Assembly (NCBI GenBank): GCA_030544215.1
Contig: JARZZO010000011.1
Coordinates: forward strand, 52,759,587 to 52,823,586
Length of the DNA stretch: 64,000 nucleotides
Reading direction: 5' to 3'
Origin: Zantedeschia hybrid cultivar
Taxonomy: Eukaryota > Streptophyta > Magnoliopsida > Alismatales > Araceae
The stretch's first letter is position 1; the number at the start of each line of letters is the position of its first letter. Made by a program: the position numbers and the translations under genes. This document shows positions 1-9,506 of the stretch, in pieces. The notes under the pieces are model-generated. The model did no database searches. It was not told where the DNA came from and saw nothing but the letters and a program-made list of their open reading frames with translations.

Positions 1-308
1 AGATGACAGGACCGGCACCGTACACTGACATCGCAGGGTCGCAGTCTGAATGGCGTCGTCCATCATAGACGTTGTTCAGACGACAAGACAGGGGCCGTAC
101 TCTCGCGGCCCGAAACCCACCCACGTGGCGCCCACGTGGCACAACAGCAATAGACTTAAATGGCGTCCACCCATCCAGACCCCGTTTGAAAGGCGTCGTG
201 CAGTGCAGACGTCATTCAGTCAAAATTCTCAAGACCCCTCAGGGTCCAAACCAAGGGATCCAGCCCGAACCCGACCCGAATACTGAACCCGAAACCTCAG
301 TCCTTACA
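1..308 (-). repeat. Family B' LTR, terminal fragment
   Basis: This matches the last ~300 bp of the solo LTR at 46407-49252 and ends in the same CCTTACA terminus at 302-308. In this family LTRs that read TGTAAC...TTACA on the + strand belong to elements coding on the - strand. The rest of the LTR or element lies off the left edge. It interrupts the antisense ORF of element F, whose reading frame runs on into LTR sequence below 309. Three 32-bp dyads lie at 48-79, 158-189 and 188-219. Confidence 0.85.
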
Positions 309-1315
309 GACTTACCCTCTGCCGAAGCTTCAGCGCCCTCTTCGGTCGGAAGAGCTTCGGTCGGAGACTCAACCTCAGCAGCTCCCTCGGCCTCCTTGGG
401 AATATCCTCAAGAGGAAGGTAAGGAGAGACTCGAGGAGGAGATTTCGTCGGATCCGGCCAAGCCCCCGTCTGTACAAGCCCTTCCTCCTCCTCGAAGTGC
501 TCCGCAATGTCATACGGAGCCTCGGCTTCCAGGAGGTGCACGATGTGGAGCTGATCGGGATTAAGGGAAGGCGAATCGGAGAAGCCTTTGGCCAGAGGTG
601 CCCATTCAGTAGGGAAGGGCCACACGCTCTTCTCCTTCTCCAGAAGAGAAACAAAGAGGAAGCTCTTCTTCCAATGATAAATGGACGAAGGCTTCCCAGA
701 GAAGATACCCCGGCCGAAGCGGGGGACAAAGTAGTACCAGTTGGATTTCCCCTGCGGTTGTATCTTGAAGAGATAGCGGAAGATGTTTACCAAAGGGACG
801 GCGTCAATATAAGCATTAACAGCCAAGAAGGCATAGACTGTCCGCCAAGAATTCGGGAAGAATTGGGACGGGGCCAATCCGCAGAAACTCAGAAGGTTGA
901 TAACAAAGGAAGGAAGGGGAAGACGAAAGCCCGCTCGGAAGCTCTGCTCATAGATAGAAAAGCAGCCCGGTCGGACAGAGTTAGCCCTGGTGTTCTTCCC
1001 GGGCCGATAAGGAATCATCCAAGCTGGAAGCTGATAGTAGGAAGCGATGGTCTTGACGCCATCATCAGTAAGAATACAGATCGCATCGGAAACAGTCTCG
1101 ACCCGGCGCCAGCCGGAAGTAGAAGCCTGGGCTATAGCCGGAACCTCCTTGGCTTCTTCAGCCTGAGACACCTCGGCCTCATCCGCCATAACGGAAGCAA
1201 GGGAATTGGAAGAAAAGGGAGATGACAAGGAAGACTCGGGAGGCCGGGATGAAGAGCAAGAAGAATAACCTTCGGCCGAAGAGCCACTCTTGGCCGAAGG
1301 GGAGCTACTGGACAT
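309..1315 (-). CDS. Antisense additional ORF, plant transposon-like protein (Transposase_28 type), 3'-truncated
   Basis: The open frame starts at the ATG at 1313-1315 and runs to a stop at 239, but everything below 309 is inserted B' LTR, so the native C-terminus is missing. An N-terminal Ser/Glu-rich stretch (about residues 1-75) precedes a globular region (about 80-260) with the pattern RPGCFSIYEQSF, LPLPSFVINLLSFCGLAPSQ and NSWRTVYAFLAVNAY. This resembles the plant family annotated as putative gypsy-type transposon protein (Pfam Transposase_28). Its biochemical function is not established. A Glu-rich tail follows. It lies antisense to F, as additional ORFs of Tat elements do, and has a candidate TATA box of its own at 1580-1588. 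The family call comes from pattern memory, not a search. Confidence 0.7.
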
Positions 1316-2250
1316 GAATCACGGAGCAGAGAAGGAAAATTGAGGCTTACCCTCAAACAAGGTCTCCTTGACTGCCAACGGCCTCTCGAACAACAGAAAG
1401 CTCCCCGGCGACAACTCCAGGCAACAAAGAGCTTCCCGACGACGGACAGGGCGCCCTCAAACACCCCCGATGGCTCGCTCTTCGCCGGAGAAGCAGGAAC
1501 GCTTGGAGAAGACGCTCGTAGGAAAGCACAGGCGCAAGGGAAGGAGAAAGCGGAACAGTGCCCTGGGGAGAAGGGTTCCTATTTATAGGGAAGTTTGAAG
1601 GCCTTGCCGCGCCGGACCAATAACCGAGATCTTCCCTCCCTTCGGATCCGCCCTGCTCGGATGAGCGACGTGTGTCCTGTCCTTCGCCATGATGACCAGC
1701 GGGCTGTCGGATCGAGAGAAAGCAATCAACGGCCGGACGCGGCCTAACCCTTCGGCTGTTCATCCGGATGCTCGCCACGTGTTCCGATCCGCGTGTCGGA
1801 AGCAGCAGGGGCGGCGATCCAGGTAAAATTTTGGGCAGAGAGCCGAAGTGATCTGCGATCCGCGTGATCACTATCGGTGAGTGAGATCCTTTTGTACTTT
1901 CGGCAAGCCGTCCGGATGAGCGACACATGTCCTGTGTTTCTTGTGACGCGACCGTAAAGGCGGGAAGCCCGAGGTCTCTCCCGCCATTGTCAGATGTCTC
2001 GAAACACTCAAACTTTCATCTCCTCTGCAGTTGAGGACGAAGGGATCCATCACCAAGCCTCGGCCTGGGACAAAGGTGTTTTCGGCAAGGTCCCGGCTTG
2101 AGACTAAGGAGTTTTTTACCAACCCTCGGCCGGCCCGAGGCAGGGCTCGAACGGAGCAAAGAAAAGGTTTTCAGACGAAGCCCATACCATATTACTCTCA
2201 CGAAGAAGCTTCGGACTTTACACTCGCCGTCTCAAAAATGAGAACGACAA
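1316..2250. other. F non-coding stretch between antisense ORF and PPT
   Basis: I see no supportable gene here. Short open frames on both strands have no recognisable domains. The sequence is GC-rich, with many CTTCGGC/GCCGAAG words, and holds the candidate minus-strand TATA box. A CTCAAAAATGAGAACG stem-like motif (2231-2246) comes just before the polypurine tract. Confidence 0.5.
1580..1588 (-). promoter_or_regulatory. Candidate TATA box for the antisense ORF of F
   Basis: The minus strand reads CTATAAATA, a good plant TATA box, 265 nt upstream of the antisense ORF start at 1315. This would give a 5' leader of roughly 230 nt. It suggests the antisense ORF has its own transcription unit. Inference from one motif only. 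Confidence 0.4.
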
Positions 2251-2260
2251 GAGTGGGGGG
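2251..2260 (+). other. Polypurine tract of element F
   Basis: The run GAGTGGGGGG is a typical plus-strand primer. It lies directly before the proposed 3' LTR start near 2264 (TGCGATGAGG). The exact first base of the LTR cannot be fixed because no second F LTR is in the window. Confidence 0.6.
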
Positions 2261-2263
2261 CTA

Positions 2264-3077
2264 TGCGATGAGGCAGAATCCGATTCGGCCCATTAAAACA
2301 AGCCCAACACTGAGATCAGTCCAACAGCAACAGTAAAAGGCCCACTGGCAGCCTTCAGCCCATTAGCGGCCCAGCAGCCATCGGCCCAGTAAGCAGCCCA
2401 GTGGTCCTCGGCCCATCAGCGGCCCGACAACCCTCGGCCCATCAGTGGCCCAACAGCCTTCGGCCCGTTAGCGGCCCGGCGGCCCTCGGCCCAGTAGGCT
2501 TCAGCCCACTAAGCGGAATCAGGCCCATCAGCGGCCCAACCCCCTTCAGCCCAATAGCCGTATCCAGCCCACTTCGGTGGGAGGGTTAGGCGCTATGGCG
2601 GTTTATCAGTAAACCAAAACATAGTCCTATATCGGTTGCCACCACTAAGCAACCTCTATCCTCCGCTATAAATACACGGCTATTTATTACCAAAGGTATG
2701 TCTTCGAGACCCTAAGGACTACAGTCCAAAAAGCATTAAAGCTACTTCTTCCTCTTCTCTGACTTCTGAATTGAATCATCTTCAGAAGCTAACTTAGCTG
2801 TCAGAGGGGGTTCCTTAGGACCGAAGCCCGGGACTCCTACTGACTGGTTCTTCTTCTTTCCCTCCTTCTGCAGGGGTTCGGTTTGAATCTTCGCCGACCT
2901 CTCCGAGTCGGTCTCGGCCGCCGACCTCGGGTCTTCTCCCTCTGGTCTCGACGCCTTTCGACGGCTGGTCCGCCTCACCCGAAGGAGCCTCGGCCTCGCC
3001 CTGCGGCGGCCAGTCCGCTTCGTCCGAGGGAGTCTCGGCTTCGCTCCTGGCGAGCTCTCGCCTGGATACCTCTCGGC
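2264..3077 (+). repeat. Element F 3' LTR, first part
   Basis: This begins TG after the polypurine tract. It has repeated CAGCCCA/CGGCCCA words in its U3, a TATA box at 2667-2674, and a GC-rich U5-like end with repeated CTCGGC. It breaks off at 3077, where A1 is inserted, and continues at 18202-18342. Confidence 0.65.
2667..2674 (+). promoter_or_regulatory. LTR TATA box of element F
   Basis: TATAAATA lies in the F LTR downstream of a GC-rich U3, the expected layout for a plant LTR promoter. It points in the + direction, the proposed sense of F. Confidence 0.55.
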
Positions 3078-4408
3078 TGTGAGTGCTTAAAATGAGTGTG
3101 TGATTATCATGAAAAATCTATGTTGTTTAGGTGCAAAATAAACCTATTAAAAAGAAACTAAGTGAAGTGATCGCCAGAAACTTTTGACTTAAAAGTTCCA
3201 AAAGAAAGAGTTTGATCGCGTACCTATTTGGACGTGGGAGATATTGAGCTCTTGGTTCCCCTCCTTCAGCCGGCTGAAGAAAGAGAGCCCTTTCTTTTCT
3301 TTGTTCTTGCTTTGATTGCTGTTGAGTTCTTGAGGATCGTCCAGAGTCCTTATTGTTTGCTGTTGATTTCCTCCCCTTGATTTTTCTTTGTACCTTGCAA
3401 GAAATAGAAAGAAAAACCAATTATGAGAACTTAGGCAAAAGTAGTATCAATTCCAGACAAAGTTTTAAACATGCAACTAAATAGAAAACTTACTTTTTGA
3501 GTGGTCTTTTAAACCCCTTAATCAAATAGGTTTTGAAAATGATGCTAGTGTTGTGTGTGTTGCATGGAGTGATGATGAAGAATGCAAAATTAATGAAGTG
3601 AAAATGCAGAAATGAATTGAAAGTTTAATGATGGATGGCCCCTGGAAAGCCTTGGTCTTGGATGGATGAAGAGTGGATGAAGAATGGACGCCGACTTCTG
3701 GAAACAGCAGCACTTCAGCGTTTGGACGTCGTCGCTTCAATTTTCAATGTCACTCTGATATCACTTCAATCACTAACTCTGTCACCCATTCAAGAGGCAG
3801 GGTATTTATAGACTTCTTTGCGTCCGCAGATTTACATGAAGAAATCTCGAGATTTATCCATCTTAACCAACAGATAAATACAGATTAATTCATCTTTATC
3901 TGTAATTATCTAAAACGCGTCGTCCATGAAAGACGCCTTTCAGATTGATTAAGATAATGATAAACATCTGGAAAAAATTCATATTTATCTGTAATTAGAT
4001 AAAACGCGTCGTCATGTAGAGACGCCTTTTACATTAATTAAGATAAGGATAAACATCCGGAAGAAAAGTAGAAACAACTTAGGAAACCTAAATGACGTCG
4101 TGAAACGCAGACGTCTTTTAGTTAATTAATCAATTAATTAAAATTCAAATTTAAACATCAAAATAAGAATAAACTCTAAACGGCGTCCACACAGGGCGAC
4201 ACCTTTTAGACTTCTTCATATTTTAACTGAAATTTGAGTTAAAATTAATTCAATTGATTAACTTAAATCATATCTGTTTGACCCAACACTTTTAGGTAAT
4301 TAAAAAGATCAATAAGAATTAGCCAATGTTTAAATATCAGACCATTCTGAGGCATTATTATATGATATGAAATTTACTCAAAATGATGTCAAAATTAGCG
4401 TGTCTACA
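3078..4408 (-). repeat. A1 3' LTR
   Basis: On the minus strand it begins TGTAGACACGC and ends CACTCACA. It aligns with the A2 5' LTR (53027-54280) along its length but with many substitutions and indels; I judge only about 70-80% identity by eye. It holds four 32-bp dyads at 3912, 4001, 4090 and 4178 and a decayed fifth near 4265, spaced 87-89 bp. Confidence 0.85.
3912..4209. repeat. Array of 32-bp dyads, A1 LTR
   Basis: Units lie at 3912-3943, 4001-4032, 4090-4121 and 4178-4209, and a degenerate unit starts at 4265. Each has a left arm such as AAAACGCGTCG, a 9-nt variable spacer and a right arm such as GACGCCTTTCAG. The AT-rich DNA between units is itself partly repeated, so this is a tandem array of ~89 bp. 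Confidence 0.85.
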
Positions 4409-5454
4409 GCTGCCTCACATTGGCATTGTCTTTGCAAGGGAGTGAAATGAAACGGAATGTACTGAAAAGGTGATGCCAAGGTGTGATGAGACACGCTCTT
4501 AACATCACATGATTGGAATTTTTCTCAAAATCATCGATGAAGATAGTTCAAGGAGATCAATGGAATCAATCTTGCCTAGATGAGGTAGACAAGGAAATAA
4601 AATAAAGTCGATCAACCTCCACAGAGTGGGAAGTACCCCAGGTCGTAGACACTATAGGTTTCATCATGGGGAGCGATTGCCAGCCAATGTGGACGTAGTG
4701 TAGCCATGATAGATCTTAAAAGAAAACAAGAAATATTGGATAAAGAATCCAAGAAAGGATAGAATTCCGATGATATCTTCAAACGAACCTCAAAGATAAT
4801 CAAGAAACTCAATTCAGAATGGAATATTTCATATCATGTTTGAGATTATTTGATTAATGGTCTAAAACTTAATCAATAATTAATCCTTATCACAATGATT
4901 TCAAAGACCTATATGATGCATGCTGGGCTAAAAGAAAAATATAAAGTCAAATAAAATATAAATTAATCAAGGATAATATTGTCAGATTGTCATTAATGAG
5001 TCAAGACACCAATTCTTGTAATCCAGTACTAAACCGAAGCTCGTTTATCCACGCACCGTTTCACAAAAGTGGAACCATCGTCCCCACTGATTAACAATCC
5101 AACAGCCTATCCGTACAATTAAGAATCTTCGGGAATTATCACTGTTTTTGTTGTAGGGGAACTCAAATTCCAGTTTCATCAAAACCACAAGGTCCTTGAC
5201 ATGCTCTAATAAATACTTAACATATAATAATAAGATTATGCAAATGAATTACATGGAATAGTACAAGGGTAGAAATAATCGTCTTTTTAGCCACGGTCAA
5301 GACTTCATAAACTCCCATAGTGGGGTCTTCTTGATATTTTCTAGCTTCATTTGAATCTTCTGATTTTCCTGCATTCAAAATCATTAATAACTCCAAACAA
5401 GTATTTAATTTAAGCATTGAAACCACATAACTTCGGGTAAATAACAGAAATGCT

Positions 5455-5523
5455 GAAACGCGTCGTGTCGCGTCGACGCCCTTCAATCGTTAAAACGCGG
5501 CGGTGTCCCTCGACGCCTTTTAC
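5455..5523. repeat. Two 32-bp dyads in A1 internal region
   Basis: Units at 5455-5486 and 5492-5523 have the same arms and 9-nt spacer as the LTR dyads, showing that the unit is not restricted to LTRs. Confidence 0.8.
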
Positions 5524-5899
5524 TCTCAGAAACAGGTTCTGGCTGTTCTCTACTCGGATTCTAACTCTTCATGCCTTGTGTCCTGTATATGAAACTTTTG
5601 AGTATATAGATTTCTGCACTTCAGCTTTGTGCCTTGTGTCTTTGATTCCTGTGCCCTGTACATGACTTAGCAAACAGGTTAAGTATCTGTTTAGGCTTAG
5701 CCCCTTGCCTGACCAAATGAACGGTCGATCAATCTCTTTCTTAGTGGAAGGGTCAAGGGGCATAGCCTTTATTAACAAAGGTAATATGAATAATCAAACT
5801 GTAAGCAAAAATGCAACATGCAAGCAGACAAATGCTCACTGAAAATAAAAGGAATGAAGCATACTAAGTGCAATAAGCAAATGCTAATTGAAATATTTT

Positions 5900-6095
5900 T
5901 GTTGTTTTAAAATATGTACTTTTTTTTTTTGAATTTTGACATGTGTATTTTTTTTTGCTTTTGAAATATGTACTTTTTTTTTGGATTTTGACATATGTAT
6001 TTTTTTGGATTTTTGAAATATGTATTTTTTTTGGATTTTGAAATATGTATTTTTTTTGGATTTTTGAAATATATATTTTTTTTGGATTTTGAAAT
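5900..6095. repeat. Tandem repeat, ~25-bp AT-rich unit
   Basis: About seven imperfect copies of a unit containing GGATTTTGAAATATGTA followed by a T run. The same minisatellite, in more copies, is at 18715-19018 in the matching place of A2, so it is part of the A family and changes copy number. Confidence 0.8.
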
Positions 6096-6780
6096 ATGAT
6101 GTGAACTAAAAGACCAGCATGGTACTCAAATCAAAAGATCATATTCATTTATTAACTTAATTCCCAAATTGTTCTTTAATAATTTAACTTAAACCTATCG
6201 TGTTTGAACTTGTGTTTCCATTCGTAATCCCATTTGATGATTTGATCCTCAGTCAATCTAGGCCGTTCCTTAAGTTTGGAGTACGCCTCTTTAGAAAGAA
6301 ATGAAGAATTTGTTTAGAAAGCCCACGAGAAGGTTCCGGAGACCTAAAAAGATGTTCCTTTCTTACCCTAATATCTGTTGGGGTTCGGTCATTTTCCTTC
6401 CGGAGTGTTTATCGACCTTGCGTTCTCTTCTATTTCATTTCATGGCCTAGATGTAACGTTTGTAATGTGATGGCCTTTTGATTTGGCTTTTGCCTTTTAC
6501 TTTGCTTTCCTTTTCTTTTCCTTGGGACGGATCTCCCCCTTTTTTTTTATGACGGCCTCCTACTAAGATGGCGGGTATTTTTGGTAATCTATTCTAAGCC
6601 TCGTTCCGACATCATGGGCCGAGTGTAAAAAATAGAATTTTGTTTAAAAAGAATGATTTGTACTTTACACTTTCAGTCAAACTTTTGGTATTCCTTAGGA
6701 CTTGGCATCTCTTGTTACTCACGAATCAAACGTGTCAGTGTGTGTAGTAATGTGTTTGAGTTAAATTATCCAAACTGATA

Positions 6781-7049
6781 AGGAAATTTGAGTTTATAAA
6801 TTTTCTGATTCCACTGATCTTTGTACCATGCTGATCGACTCTTTAACCTAAGGGTAGTATTTCTTAAGATGCAAACCTTTCCAGGGATGAGTTAGCTCTT
6901 CTCCTTCTGCATTGACAAGACGGTAAGCGTTACCAGGAAAAGCATGTGATATAACATAAGGTTCTTCTCAGTTGGGTTGGAGCTTAGAACGTGAACCACC
7001 AGGTTTTACAAAAATCCTTTTGACAACCATTTCACCAACTTTGAACTTA
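6781..7049 (-). pseudogene. A1 integrase C-terminal part, separated by element B
   Basis: Reading the minus strand down from 7049, the frame continues the integrase from the B insertion point. It has a KFKVGEMVVKRIF stretch, a lysine/proline-rich segment, a CLVNAEG-like segment and a LKKYYP end with a nearby stop. This is the C-terminal domain typical of Tat integrases (GKL.PNWEGPY...LKKYY). The other half is at 16444-17200. Part of the frame around 6950 differs from A2, which keeps NWEGPY. Confidence 0.65.
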
Positions 7050-8095
7050 CGTTCTGTAACGACCCGCCACCCTATAATCGGGGATCCGATTACTAAATGG
7101 GTACCGAATCATTAATTTGGAACCAAACCAGGATCTAATCAAGTCTGGGAGATAAATAATAAACTAAGCTAAACATTCACATCGCATTGAACTGAAATAA
7201 AAGTGCAGGAATTAAAATTATTACAATGCGACTCGATACAGCAAATAATTACATATTCCAACAGAAAGGAAATAATTAAACGTACAAGCCAGAAATAAAA
7301 TCACAACTACGTCGGGGCATACCCCGGAACAACTGCTGACGGTGCTCAACTCACGGCCGCACTCTCCTCGCTAGGTCTGCTGAGAGTCCTCACCTGAAAA
7401 CCGCAGGAGGGGTGAGTCTCAAAGACAAGACTCAGTAGGGATCCTTCGATCCCCACAGCCCACGCACACACCCACAAGTGCAAGGTACAGCTAACGGAAA
7501 GGTGATAAGCACAAGAGGTACAATTCCTAATTCTTAATCGTGAAATTACATGCAATCGTATTGTATTAAACATGCATATATTAAACCAGCCGACAAGGGA
7601 ACCCACAACTGTCGTCTCGATAAAACTCGCTAACCACACAACAACGGTGGAAAAACCTCGACCCGCTGAGACCAAACAGTAACCCCTCGGATAGCACGCT
7701 AGCTACTCCGGCCCAACCGGCTCAGGTGGCTACTCCTTCCCTCAGCATGAGTGACTCTCCGAATGTACCACTCCGACACCGGTACTAGCTGACCCCGGGG
7801 TTCACCAGATGACCCTCTCTCACTAGGCGTCACCCTGCCCACGCCCCCACCGGCGCTGTGATCACGCCCCCACCAGCACAGGGTGATAAAGTGCTACAAT
7901 GTCACTCCAGGTCCACAGTAACTCAAAACCCAGCACAGTGCGATCCGGTCACGTGAAAAGTCCGCGATCGCATAACACACATATAGAGTCATCCGATTAT
8001 GAAGAATCCATCTAAAGCATGCACTAACCATCTATTTAACAGTATAAACACGTTTTTCTGGCATGAATTAGTGATGTTCTGTCTTGAATCGCGTC

Positions 8096-8450
8096 GCCCA
8101 AGGCCGACGCCATTCAAGCTCCAAGTACAGGTTCATGTAAAACAGTCTTCAGAATCAGGCCTTAAAAGGCGTCGACACCAGTAGTCGCCTTTTAAAAGGC
8201 GTCGACATCCTCAGACGCCATTCAACACAGAAATCCGGGAATTCCAAGGCCCTTACCCAAGGGATTTCTGCCTTTAAAAGGCGTCATGGTTAACCGACGC
8301 CATTCGAAAACGCGTCGTTCACCCATGACGTCTTTTAATCCCAGAATTTCCCGAACTGGCAGACTCTCTGTCAGGCGATTCCTATCTAAAAGGCGTCGTG
8401 ATGGCTCGACGCCCTTCAAAAAGGCGTCGTCCATGCACGACGTGTTTTAG
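8096..8450. repeat. Paired-dyad array in B 3' LTR
   Basis: After a single dyad at 8096-8127, pairs occur at 8164/8194, 8276/8307 and 8388/8419. The pairs repeat with a period of exactly 112 bp, and members of a pair start 30-31 bp apart, so they abut. The DNA after each pair is also related between periods (CCCAGAA...TTTCTGCCT-like). This is a 112-bp tandem repeat built round two dyads. Confidence 0.85.
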
Positions 8451-8998
8451 CCCCAGGAACCAGAGGTGCCTGAGCCCGAGGGCTCCCATTCTAACCCCAA
8501 ACATCCCCAAAATTCACCCAAAAACGGAGGGAAAAGAGGAGTGATACAAGCCATAAGTAACACATTCATGGAAAACCCCCATGTTATCAAAAGAACTCCT
8601 AAGCATACTCATTCTACCCCCCAAAACCAAAGATCCAAACAAGCTTAATGGGGTAAACATGGCCTAAAACACGATACTAAGGGGAACCGTCACCCTACCG
8701 GACACTTGAACGCCTCCGAGCTTGAAGCCGTCCACCCGACTCGCCCCACGCCGCCGCCGGTACCGCCGTGGTCGTCCTTGCTCCTCCGTGACGTCGGCCG
8801 CCGTCCGGAGAGTAGAACGCCGCAGTGGAAGTGGAGGTGGTAGTGGTAGGAGCTAGGTAGAGGATGGAGTGGAGGGAGAGATGACACGGTGGGAGGAGGA
8901 AGGGGGTCGCCGCCGAGTTCGCCGGAGGGGAAAGAGAGGAAGGAAGGAGAAAAATGAGGGAAAGAAGGAGGGCTCGCGGGGTTAACCAGAGATTGGCT

Positions 8999-9298
8999 AA
9001 AACGCGTCGACATCCACGGACGCCAATCAGTTGATGTGACTGCTACTCTGACAAGACTCTGAAATGCGTCGTTCAAGGCAGACGCCGTTCAGACGACATG
9101 TCAGGGCCGTACTCTGACAATCCCAGAGTCGCAGTCTGAAAGGCGTCGACACACGTGGACGACGTTCAGACGACAAGACAGGGCCGTACGCACGCGGCCC
9201 GAAGTCAGCCCACGTGGCATCCACATGGCGGAACCTGAAATGCGTCTGCAACGGTGGACGCCGTTCAAAACGCGTCCCGATGTCCTGACGCGAATCAA
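8999..9298. repeat. Second dyad cluster in B 3' LTR
   Basis: Dyads at 8999-9030, 9061-9092, 9138-9169, 9237-9268 and 9267-9298 are separated by GC-rich DNA containing GGGCCGTAC and CCCACGTGGCA words. The spacing is irregular here. Confidence 0.8.
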
Positions 9299-9377
9299 CT
9301 CAGAACCTCCGCCCTCACAAGGCTAGAACTACGAGGTCCGAACTCGAAAACCGGATCCGAAGGTCACGATCCTTACA

Positions 9378-9390
9378 ATCTCCCCCCCTT
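9378..9390 (-). other. Polypurine tract of element B
   Basis: The minus strand reads AAGGGGGGAGAT directly before the LTR terminus TGTAAGG. This is the standard plus-strand primer position. Confidence 0.85.
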
Positions 9391-9506
9391 AAAAGAATTT
9401 CGTCCCCGAAATTGACTGCTTAGAATTAACAAAGTCAAACAGGGATACAAGTTTACAAGGAACCTTACGAAAAGAGGTAAGGGAACTGCTCCCGCATCTC
9501 ATCCTC

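Larger units (their letters stand above)
309..3077 (+). mobile_element. Element F, Tat-like Ty3/gypsy 3' part (antisense ORF, PPT, 3' LTR start)
   Basis: I read this as the 3' part of a + strand Tat-lineage retrotransposon. In order it has an antisense ORF (309-1315), a non-coding stretch, a G-rich polypurine tract (2251-2260), and a 3' LTR from about 2264 with a + strand TATA box (2667-2674). The LTR is broken at 3077 by A1 and resumes at 18202, with the 5-bp duplication TCGGC at 3073-3077 and 18202-18206. Antisense additional ORFs between pol and the 3' LTR are known in Tat elements. F gag and pol are off the left edge. F itself sits in the 3' non-coding region of A2. Confidence 0.7.
4409..6780 (-). 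other. A1 3' non-coding region
   Basis: This lies between the integrase stop and the 3' LTR and has no supportable gene. The part from about 5566 to 6780 is matched by A2 at 18365-19740, so it belongs to the element. It holds two dyads at 5455-5486 and 5492-5523, an AT-rich tandem repeat at 5900-6095, and a C5T9 tract at 6535-6548 (polypurine on the coding strand). Next to the LTR the coding strand reads GTGAGGCAGC, the likely polypurine tract. Confidence 0.6.
7055..9377 (-). repeat. Element B 3' LTR
   Basis: It starts TGTAACGACC and ends CCTTACA on the + strand, so its terminal dinucleotides are TG...CA. It is the 3' LTR because coding is on the minus strand. Twelve 32-bp dyads start at 8096, 8164, 8194, 8276, 8307, 8388, 8419, 8999, 9061, 9138, 9237 and 9267. 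A leader-like segment conserved with B' and C lies at about 8690-8990. Confidence 0.95.

Noticed and set aside
497..1225. Plus-strand 242-codon ORF
   Set aside because: It mirrors the antisense ORF of F and shows no recognisable motif.
8096..9298. Dyad arrays as a CRISPR-like array
   Set aside because: Spacers are only 9 nt, the repeats are imperfect palindromes inside plant LTRs, and units often abut without a spacer; no cas-like gene is present.
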